DNA of 6,065 nucleotides. Source: an uncultured Chloroflexota bacterium. Its GTDB lineage: Bacteria; Chloroflexota; UBA4733. Each line of letters begins with the position of its first letter. Positions within the stretch are counted from its first letter, which is position 1. The stretch covers positions 1 to 6,065 of the forward strand of contig CALBSQ010000383.1 in the NCBI GenBank assembly GCA_937967325.1, in the 5' to 3' direction. A program made the translations under genes and the position numbers. Shown here piece by piece: positions 1 to 5,561 of the stretch. The notes under the pieces are model-generated. The model was not told where the DNA came from, made no database searches, and saw only the letters and a program-made list of their open reading frames with translations.

Positions 1-248
1 CCCCCGGCCCCCGGCTCATCCAAAGTGGCGAGGACATCACCCACGGCGGCGGTCTCGCCCTCCTGTTTGGCGATGCTGGCCAGCACACCGTCTTGGAGTG
101 CCGGGACATCGGTCGTCACTTTGTCGGTCTCTAGCTGGACGAGCGCGTCGCCGGTGGCGACCGTGTCCCCAATCTTCTTGTACCACTGCGCCACGGTGCC
201 TTCCAGCACCGACTCACCCAACTGCGGGACGCGGACTTCAACGGGCAT
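1..248 (-). CDS. sucB: 2-oxoglutarate dehydrogenase E2 (dihydrolipoamide succinyltransferase), N-terminal part
   Basis: This is the 5' part of an E2 acyltransferase gene, cut by the left window edge after about 82 codons. The visible protein starts MPVEVRVPQLGESVLEGTV and contains a complete-looking lipoyl domain. The lipoylation site is the ETDKV motif with Lys43, followed by TTDVPA and a GDVLATLDEPGAG end that leads into a Gly/Pro linker. The E1-binding and catalytic domains are outside the window. In this family the swinging lipoyl-lysine carries the succinyl group from E1 to the E2 active site, which makes succinyl-CoA. The ATG overlaps the 3' end of sucA by 11 nt and has a GAGG Shine-Dalgarno 6 nt upstream, so translational coupling to sucA is likely. 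The lipoyl domain alone cannot tell OGDH E2 from pyruvate or branched-chain E2; the assignment to OGDH rests on the adjacent sucA. Confidence 0.9.
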   Translation of the reverse strand, partial: MPVEVRVPQLGESVLEGTVAQWYKKIGDTVATGDALVQLETDKVTTDVPALQDGVLASIAKQEGETAAVGDVLATLDEPGAG

Positions 249-3129
249 GCACGACCTCATTCCTCTGCCGGCGCAGTACCGGGACGTTGCTGTACGCTTC
301 CTCGACCAACCTAGCTTGCTCGTCGGCGTGGACTTCCGGCGAGCCCTCGGCCGGGCTGCCGCGCTCCGGACGCCCGACGTAGCCAACCGAGGCGCTGTTG
401 CCTACCACGGCCCGGATCCAGGGATTCAAATACGGCCAAGCGCCCATGTTCTTGGGCTCTTCTTGCACCCAGAGCACTTCCCGGCGATTATAGTAGCCCT
501 CGAGGACGCGACTGAGGTCGTCCTCCGGTACCGGATAGAGCTGCTCGACGCGCACGATAGCCACGGCAGGTTGGTCGGCTCGTTCCCGATGCTCTTCCAG
601 ATCGACAAATACCTTGCCGCTGCACAGCAGCACACGCGTCACTTCATCGGCTCGCCCGCGTGCTTCCGCCGAGTCGATCACCGGCTGAAACGCTCCCTCG
701 GCCAGGTTGGCCAGGCGAGAGGACGCGCGCGGGTGCCGCAGCAACGACTTGGGCGTAAAGATGACGAGCGGTCGCGGGGCGCGGCCGAGCAGCGCCGCCT
801 GGCGACGTAGCAGGTGGAAGTACTGCGCCGCCGTGCTGCAGTTGGCAACACGGATGTTGTTATTCGCGCATAGCCGCAAGAAGCGCTCGATACGAGCGCT
901 GGAGTGGTCGGGGCCTTGTCCTTCGTAGCCGTGCGGCAGGAGCAGGACGAGCGAGGGCGTCTGCCCCCACTTGGCGTAGCCGGAAGCGACAAACTCGTCG
1001 ATCATCACCTGGGCCGAGTTGATGAAGTCGCCGTATTGCGCTTCCCACAGCGTAAGCACGCCCGGCGTCTGGATCGAGTAGCCATATTCGAAGCCGAGCA
1101 CGGCCGATTCGGAGAGCGGGCTGTCGTACACCGCGAAACTGGCCCGCGCTTGCGGGATCGACTGCAGTGGAACGTAGACGGCGCCGGTATTGACTTCGTG
1201 CAGCACGGCGTGGCGCTGACTGAACGTACCTCGTTGGGTATCCTGCCCGGTCAGGCGGATCGCCGTCCCGTCCGCCACGATGGACGCCATCGCCAGCAGC
1301 TCGGCGTGTCCCCAATCGATGGCGGCGTCGCTCCTCAGCGCGCGGGCGCGACGCTCGAGAATGCGCGCGATGCCGCGATGCACGCGAAACCCTTCCGGCA
1401 AGCGAGCCAGGGCATCGTTGAGGGCGATGAGATCGCGGGCTAGGACCGCGGTCGGCGTCTGCGCCGGCTCGGTTTCGACGGGCGTTTCTTCCACGGTTTC
1501 GTCCGTTGGGCCGGTTTCGGCTCCCGCCGATTCCAGGATGGCGCGCGCTCGCGCGAGCAGCGAGCGCTCCTCCTCGTTGGAAATGACGCCTTCCGCCGTT
1601 AGGCGTGTCGCCCAGAGCTGACGGATGGTCGGGTGTTTGGCGATGGCGGCGTACATGCCCGGCTGGGTAAACGCCGGCTCGTCACCCTCGTTATGGCCCA
1701 ACCGGCGATATCCGATGAGGTCGATCAGCATATCCTTACGGAAGCGCAGTCGGTAGGCGTGAGCAAGGCGTGCCGCCGCCAAGCAGGCCTCCGGATCGTC
1801 GGCATTGACGTGGACGATAGGGATCTCGAAGCCCTTGGCGAGGTCGCTGGCGTAGAGCGTGGAGCGGCCGGAGCGCGGCTCCGTCGTGAAGCCGATCTGG
1901 TTGTTGACGATGATGTGTACGGTTCCACCGGTGCGGTACCCTGGGAGGCGGGAGAGGTTCAGCGTCTCCGCTACGATGCCCTGACCGGGGAAGGCCGCGT
2001 CGCCGTGCATCAAGATCGGCAAGGATCGCAGGTCGTCCTGGCCTGGTTGCCCCGGTTGGTCGCGTTGTTCCTGAGCCGAGCGCGCTCGGCCCTCCACTAC
2101 CGGGTTGACGAATTCCAGATGGCTGGGGTTGGGGGCCAGCGTCACCGACATGTCCACTACCGTGTTGCCGCTGTAGACGCGGCGGGCGCCGGCGTGGTAC
2201 TTCACGTCACCGGTCCAGCCGCTGAGGTGATGGACAGAGAAAGGGGCGCCCTCGCCTTGTTTGGTTGCCCGAAACTCGGCCAGGACGGCGGCATAGGGAC
2301 GTCCGAGTACGTGGGCAAGCACATTCAAACGGCCGCGATGGGCCATGCCCATCACCACTTCGCGAGTGCCGGCCTCGGCAGCGGAGCGGAGGATCTCATC
2401 GAGCATGGGTACCAGCACGTCCACGCCCTCGATGGAGAAGCGCGTCTTGCCGGGGTAGCGCTCTTGCAAGTAGCGCTCGAACAGTTCGATCTCAGTCAGC
2501 CGCTTGAGCAGCGAGCGTTTCTGCGTTGCTGTCAGCACGGCGCCGAAGCGGCCTGACTCCACGGCGTCGCCGAGCCAGGCGCGCTCCTCCGCACTCTGGA
2601 CGTGGGTGAAGTCGTAGCCGCTCGCCCCGGAATAGACCTCGCGCAGGCGCCGAATCACGTCCAGCGCCGTCCGCGCCTCCGGCGCCGCCGGGCTCCGAAC
2701 CACGCCCGGCCCGAGCGTCGTCAGCTCTTCTTCCAGGATGTGATGCGCACTCGGCTCCAGATTCGGATCGCCCGGCGGCTCGCTCCCGAGCGGATCGACC
2801 CTGGCGGCGAGATGTCCATACTCTCGGATGGCTTGAGCCAGCGCCGTCGCCCCCATAGCCAGGCGCACCGCGTCGTGCGGCCCGATCGGCGAAGGCATCG
2901 CGTCTTCCAGCGAGAGGACCTCTGCGGCTGGACGCGCTACCGCCGCTGGTGCGGCGGCGCCGCTTGCCGTCGCCGCCCCATCCTCGCGCTCCTCGGCGTC
3001 CGGCGGTACCCAGGAAGCAAAAAACTCGCGCGTGGCCGCGTCGACCGAGCTAGGGTCACGAGCATACCGCTCGTACAGCTCGAGCACGTAGCCCGCGTTT
3101 GGCCCGGCAAAGGACCGTAGATCGTCCAC
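238..3129 (-). CDS. sucA: 2-oxoglutarate dehydrogenase E1 component (thiamine diphosphate-dependent)
   Basis: This is a full-length E1o of 963 aa, slightly longer than the roughly 930 aa of E. coli SucA. It decarboxylates 2-oxoglutarate and passes the succinyl group to the lipoyl domain of SucB in the TCA cycle. Visible family landmarks, in order: the N-terminal E2-binding segment GPNAGYVLELYERY (residues 9-22); an Ala/Pro-rich linker at about 45-70; GMAHRGRLNVL (261-271); TGDVKYH (306-312); HGDAAFPGQG (375-384) with VNNQIGF (408-414), the ThDP/Mg region; GYRRLGHNEGDEPAFTQP (473-490); GQDTQRGTFSQRHAVL (628-643); LWEAQYGDFIN (694-704); HGYEGQGPDHSSAR (733-746); and WVQEEPKNMGAWPY (887-900). 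An acidic, Thr/Pro/Glu-rich linker at about 537-560 precedes the second catalytic half. There is no N-terminal acyltransferase fusion as in mycobacterial KGD. The start is GTG; an in-frame TAG lies five codons upstream (3142-3144), which leaves no other usual start. It overlaps sucB. Confidence 0.97.
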   Translation of the reverse strand: MDDLRSFAGPNAGYVLELYERYARDPSSVDAATREFFASWVPPDAEEREDGAATASGAAAPAAVARPAAEVLSLEDAMPSPIGPHDAVRLAMGATALAQAIREYGHLAARVDPLGSEPPGDPNLEPSAHHILEEELTTLGPGVVRSPAAPEARTALDVIRRLREVYSGASGYDFTHVQSAEERAWLGDAVESGRFGAVLTATQKRSLLKRLTEIELFERYLQERYPGKTRFSIEGVDVLVPMLDEILRSAAEAGTREVVMGMAHRGRLNVLAHVLGRPYAAVLAEFRATKQGEGAPFSVHHLSGWTGDVKYHAGARRVYSGNTVVDMSVTLAPNPSHLEFVNPVVEGRARSAQEQRDQPGQPGQDDLRSLPILMHGDAAFPGQGIVAETLNLSRLPGYRTGGTVHIIVNNQIGFTTEPRSGRSTLYASDLAKGFEIPIVHVNADDPEACLAAARLAHAYRLRFRKDMLIDLIGYRRLGHNEGDEPAFTQPGMYAAIAKHPTIRQLWATRLTAEGVISNEEERSLLARARAILESAGAETGPTDETVEETPVETEPAQTPTAVLARDLIALNDALARLPEGFRVHRGIARILERRARALRSDAAIDWGHAELLAMASIVADGTAIRLTGQDTQRGTFSQRHAVLHEVNTGAVYVPLQSIPQARASFAVYDSPLSESAVLGFEYGYSIQTPGVLTLWEAQYGDFINSAQVMIDEFVASGYAKWGQTPSLVLLLPHGYEGQGPDHSSARIERFLRLCANNNIRVANCSTAAQYFHLLRRQAALLGRAPRPLVIFTPKSLLRHPRASSRLANLAEGAFQPVIDSAEARGRADEVTRVLLCSGKVFVDLEEHRERADQPAVAIVRVEQLYPVPEDDLSRVLEGYYNRREVLWVQEEPKNMGAWPYLNPWIRAVVGNSASVGYVGRPERGSPAEGSPEVHADEQARLVEEAYSNVPVLRRQRNEVVHAR
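255..266 (-). promoter_or_regulatory. Ribosome binding site of sucB
   Basis: On the minus strand the sequence AGAGGAATGAGG lies just before the sucB ATG. It offers two purine-rich Shine-Dalgarno-like segments; the nearer GAGG is 6 nt from the start codon. It lies inside the last codons of sucA, which supports the chosen overlapping ATG start of sucB. Confidence 0.7.
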
Positions 3130-3130
3130 C

Positions 3131-3142
3131 GGCGGTTCCGCC
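3131..3142 (-). promoter_or_regulatory. Putative sucA ribosome binding site inside a small hairpin
   Basis: On the minus strand GGCGGAACCGCC precedes the sucA GTG by one base. The AGGCGG at its left side is the only Shine-Dalgarno-like segment in the right place. The same bases form a perfect short inverted repeat (GGCG, GAAC loop, CGCC), so the binding site could be partly masked in the mRNA. The stem is only 4 bp and may be chance in such GC-rich DNA. Confidence 0.35.
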
Positions 3143-3187
3143 TATTTCGTCGAGTCTTCCCCCGACTATGATACCCAGCCTCGGAGC

Positions 3188-3925
3188 TTACGCTCGCTGC
3201 CGTGCCGTCTCAAACAGCATGATGGCCGCGGCGACGGCCGCATTGAGCGAGGCCACCTGTCCGGCCATCGGGATGTGGACGAGCAGATCACAGCACGACG
3301 CGGCGAGTCGGCTGATCCCTTTACCCTCAGCGCCCACCACGACCGCCAGGGGCACTGTGAGGTCCGCACGGTCGTAGCGCATTGGCGCGTCCGCATCGAG
3401 TCCGGCGATCCAGAGCCCCCGCTGCTTGAGCTGTTCCAGGGTCCGTGCCAGATTTACGACGTGGGCAATCGCCAGATGTTCCGCTGCGCCGGCGGAGACA
3501 CGAACCACCGTGGGTGTAATTCCCACACTCCTCCGTTGCGGCAAGATGATCCCGTGAACGCCGGCGGCCTCGGCGGTTCGCAGCAGCGATCCCAGATTCT
3601 GCGGATCCTCCAGATGGTCAACGGCAACGAGCAGCGGTGTCTGCCGCCGTGAAGCCGCGATGTCCAGGAGCGACTCGACCGTGGCCGGCGGCCGCGGCGC
3701 GCACGCGGCCGCCACCCCTTGATGGTTGCCGCCTCGCGTCAGATTATCCAGCTCGGCCCTGGTAACAACTGTCGTCGAGATGCCATGTACGGCGGCCGTC
3801 TGCCGGATCTCCTCAAGCTCCACCGAGGGCGGCAACCCCGGGGCCAGCCAGATTCGGTGAATCGTTCGCCCGGCACGCAACGCTTCCAACACGGGATGCC
3901 GACCGTAAACCAAGCCGTCAGCCAT
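3188..3925 (-). CDS. rlmB: 23S rRNA (guanosine 2'-O)-methyltransferase, RlmB/TrmH (SPOUT) family
   Basis: This 245-aa protein has the two-part build of RlmB: a small N-terminal RNA-binding (L30e-like) domain beginning VYGRHPVLEAL (residues 6-16), then a SPOUT knot domain from about residue 97. The three SpoU motifs are present: motif 1 DHLEDPQNLGSLLRTAEAAG (103-122; Asn110, Arg116), motif 2 VVVGAEGKGIS (195-205; Glu200) and motif 3 HIPMAGQVASLNAAVA (217-232; Ser226, Asn228). The family transfers methyl from SAM to the 2'-O of a guanosine in 23S rRNA (G2251 in E. coli); the precise target here is not provable. A cysS-rlmB neighbourhood is also known in Bacillus, where mrnC lies between them; mrnC is missing here. 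The ATG is supplied by a heptamer repeat array, has no clear Shine-Dalgarno, and a TGA lies only two codons upstream in frame, so no earlier ATG or GTG can be used without readthrough. The true ancestral N terminus may have been longer (see the short ORF at 3932-3991). Confidence 0.9.
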   Translation of the reverse strand: MADGLVYGRHPVLEALRAGRTIHRIWLAPGLPPSVELEEIRQTAAVHGISTTVVTRAELDNLTRGGNHQGVAAACAPRPPATVESLLDIAASRRQTPLLVAVDHLEDPQNLGSLLRTAEAAGVHGIILPQRRSVGITPTVVRVSAGAAEHLAIAHVVNLARTLEQLKQRGLWIAGLDADAPMRYDRADLTVPLAVVVGAEGKGISRLAASCCDLLVHIPMAGQVASLNAAVAAAIMLFETARQRA

Positions 3926-3942
3926 CAGCCGTCAGCCGTCAG
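3915..3942 (-). repeat. Tandem heptamer array (4 units) spanning the rlmB start codon
   Basis: Read on the minus strand the units are CTGACGG, CTGACGG, CTGATGG and CTGACGG, with no spacers. The third unit contains the rlmB ATG, and the third and fourth encode the start MADG. The second unit places a TGA stop in the rlmB frame two codons before the ATG. The array is inverted with respect to a second CTGAnnn array at 4034-4068. Confidence 0.9.
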
Positions 3943-4051
3943 CAACCGCTGCCAGTCGCGTTTTGGTGGATTTGGATGCCGAACCCGACATGGCGTCGCC
4001 TACCACGTCCATCTATTGGTCCGGCACCGTCGCCTGATAGCTGACGGCTGA
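3925..4051 (-). repeat. Imperfect 18-bp inverted repeat enclosing the short ORF start
   Basis: The arms are 3925-3942 and 4034-4051, with a 91-nt loop between them. They match at 16 of 18 positions as reverse complements, and 12 of those are contiguous (GCTGACGGCTGA in the right arm, 4040-4051). In the minus-strand transcript one of the two mismatches becomes a G-U pair, so a stem of 17 paired positions with a single A-C mismatch is possible. The stem would cover the end of the short ORF and reach the first base of the rlmB AUG. The arms are parts of heptamer arrays, so alternative pairing registers exist. Confidence 0.7.
3932..3991 (-). CDS. Short ORF upstream of and in frame with rlmB (leader peptide or detached N-terminal tail)
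   Basis: This 19-codon ORF encodes MSGSASKSTKTRLAAVADG and ends at a TGA inside the heptamer array. It is in the same frame as rlmB; only TGA, CGG and CTG separate it from the rlmB ATG. A further in-frame ATG at 4010-4012 would extend it to 26 codons and is immediately preceded by TAG. A weak AGGCG lies 5 nt before the ATG at 3989-3991. The Ser/Lys/Thr/Arg-rich composition resembles the unstructured basic tails found on some RlmB proteins. Removing three heptamers would join its ...AVADG directly to LVYGRHP of RlmB. It may be a remnant tail, a translated leader coupled to rlmB, or a chance ORF; expression is unproven. Confidence 0.4.
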   Translation of the reverse strand: MSGSASKSTKTRLAAVADG

Positions 4052-4068
4052 AACCTGATAACTGATAG
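4034..4068 (+). repeat. Tandem degenerate CTGAnnn heptamer array (5 units) after cysS
   Basis: The units on the plus strand are CTGATAG, CTGACGG, CTGAAAC, CTGATAA and CTGATAG. CTGA is invariant and the last three bases vary. The array ends 5 nt from the cysS stop codon. It has the same core as the array at the rlmB start but runs on the opposite strand. No flanking target-site duplication was seen around the pair of arrays. My impression is that dispersed CTGAnnn heptamer arrays occur between genes in several bacterial groups, but this cannot be checked here. Confidence 0.85.
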
Positions 4069-4073
4069 CTCGC

Positions 4074-5555
4074 TCACGTTCGGCGCCAGACTGTGCCATC
4101 GGCGCGATCCTCGATCACGATACCCTCGTCCGCCAGGCGCCGGCGGACCGCGTCGGCGTCCGCCCAGCGCCGCTGGCGCCGCAGCTCATTGCGCTCGGCG
4201 AGCAGCGCCTCAATCTCGTGGTCGGGCGTGCCGGAGCTATCGGCAGGGCCACGGGTCAGCTCGCTCACCGCGTCGGGGAGCTGCAACCCCAATAGCCCGA
4301 GCAGGCGATCCATTGTCTGCTGGGTATCGTCCAGGAGGGCGGTGAGCGATGCGCCGGCCGAAGCCGGATCCAGACCATCCTTGATGCGGTTGATCTCCCG
4401 CGCCAGGGTGAACAAGGTTGCCAGGGCCGCCGCGGTGTTGAAGTCGTCGTCCATGGCTTCGAAGTAGTCCGTGCGGGTTCGCTCGAGCTGCCGGCCAAGG
4501 CTCTGTGCGAGCGGGCTGGGCTCACCGCCGCCGCTGCGCGCTTGGATCAGGGGTTCCCATCGCCGCATGGCGGTCAGATTACCGCGCGCGAGGATGAGCC
4601 GCTCCAGTGCCCGGCGATTGGCATCCAGGTTATCGTCGGTGAAGTTGACCGGCGTGCGGTAGTGCTGCGAGAGGAAATACAGACGCAGCACCGCCGGATG
4701 GTAGTGCTGGAGCACTTCGAGCACCGTGGTGAAGTTCTCCAGGGAATGGGCCATCTTCTCGTTGTTGACGTTGAGCTGGCCGATGTGGACCCAGTAGCGG
4801 GCAAACGGCTCGCGGCCGGTGAATGCCTCGGACTGGGCGATCTCGTTCTCGTGATGGGGGAAGATGAGGTCCGGTCCGCCCGCGTGGATGTCGATCTGCT
4901 GACCCAGCTCCTCGCGCACCATTGCCGAGCACTCGATATGCCAGCCCGGCCGACCGAACCCCCACGGGCTGGGCCAGCGCGGCTCGCCCTCCTTCGCGGC
5001 CTTCCAGAGGGCGAAGTCGCGCGGATCCTCCTTCTTCTCTTCAACCGCGATGCGCGCGCCCGCCATCACGTCGTCCTCGGTCCGGTGGGACAGCTTGCCG
5101 TACGACGAGAAGGCGGAGACGCGGTAGTAGACGTCGCCGTTGCCTGGCGCATAGGCGAAGCCGCGCTCGATCAACCCCTCGATCATGGCGATGATACCGG
5201 AAATCGTCTCGGTGGCTTTCGGATAGACGTCGGCGGGCGCGACATTCAACGCCTCCATGCTTCGGAAGTAGCCGTCGGTGTACTTCTGCGCCACCGTCTC
5301 CGGGTCGAGCCCTTCGCGCCGGGCACGGGCGATGATCTTATCGTCGACGTCGGTGAAGTTCTGGACGTAGCGGACGGTATAGCCGCGCTCGCGCAGGTGA
5401 CGGCGGATCACGTCCATCGCCACGAAGAGCTTGGCGTGGCCAAGGTGGGGATCGAACTTCGGCGTCATGCCACAACAGTAGAAGCGCACCGGATCTCCCA
5501 GCGGCACAAAGGGCTCCTTTTGTCCGGACATCGTGTTGTGGATGCGCAGTGCCAC
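4074..5555 (-). CDS. cysS: Cysteinyl-tRNA synthetase
   Basis: This 493-aa class I synthetase charges tRNA-Cys with cysteine in the cytoplasm. The four zinc ligands that recognise the cysteine thiol are present at the positions known from E. coli CysRS: Cys28 (CCGMT), Cys209 (GWHIECSAM), His234 and Glu238 (PHHENE). The HIGH motif is HLGH at 37-40, within CGMTPKFDPHLGH. Other landmarks are YVQNFTDVDDKII (63-75), HAGGPDLIFPHHENE (224-238), a DALR-type helical region around 360-425 (MDDDFNTAAALATL) and a typical C-terminal tail RRWADADAVRRRLADEGI...GTVWRR. The KMSKS loop reads NEKMAHSLENF (265-275), so the second lysine is His270 and the usual LGNF is LENF. The start is GTG, supported by GAGGAG 9 nt upstream and by the family N terminus LRIHNT. 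It lies 6 nt after ispF, probably in one transcript. Full length argues against the related MshC ligase. Confidence 0.96.
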   Translation of the reverse strand: MALRIHNTMSGQKEPFVPLGDPVRFYCCGMTPKFDPHLGHAKLFVAMDVIRRHLRERGYTVRYVQNFTDVDDKIIARARREGLDPETVAQKYTDGYFRSMEALNVAPADVYPKATETISGIIAMIEGLIERGFAYAPGNGDVYYRVSAFSSYGKLSHRTEDDVMAGARIAVEEKKEDPRDFALWKAAKEGEPRWPSPWGFGRPGWHIECSAMVREELGQQIDIHAGGPDLIFPHHENEIAQSEAFTGREPFARYWVHIGQLNVNNEKMAHSLENFTTVLEVLQHYHPAVLRLYFLSQHYRTPVNFTDDNLDANRRALERLILARGNLTAMRRWEPLIQARSGGGEPSPLAQSLGRQLERTRTDYFEAMDDDFNTAAALATLFTLAREINRIKDGLDPASAGASLTALLDDTQQTMDRLLGLLGLQLPDAVSELTRGPADSSGTPDHEIEALLAERNELRRQRRWADADAVRRRLADEGIVIEDRADGTVWRRT

Positions 5556-5561
5556 GAATCG

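Noticed and set aside
25..810. Plus-strand open frame opposite sucB and the end of sucA
   Set aside because: The minus strand carries clear lipoyl-domain and E1 sequences throughout; the plus frame is compositionally odd and lacks family features.
1633..2556. Long plus-strand open frame (307 codons) opposite sucA
   Set aside because: It is antisense to the strongly conserved core of SucA, shows no recognisable domain, and is the kind of shadow frame expected in GC-rich codon-biased DNA.
238..3129. Mycobacterial-type multifunctional KGD (E1 fused to an acyltransferase domain)
   Set aside because: The protein is 963 aa and passes from the N-terminal segment to E1 core motifs without a catalytic acyltransferase domain; a separate sucB follows.
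3130..3187. Terminator after rlmB or promoter before sucA
   Set aside because: There is no GC stem followed by a T run. A TATCAT on the minus strand resembles a -10 box, but no matching -35 was convincing, so neither is annotated.
3188..3925. rlmB as a pseudogene because of the upstream stop
   Set aside because: All three SpoU motifs and the N-terminal domain are intact after the ATG at 3923-3925; at most an unstructured tail is lost.
3926..4073. CRISPR-like array or RNA gene in the cysS-rlmB spacer
   Set aside because: The repeats are 7 nt and directly contiguous without spacers, so they are not CRISPR. No tRNA cloverleaf or known riboswitch core was recognised.
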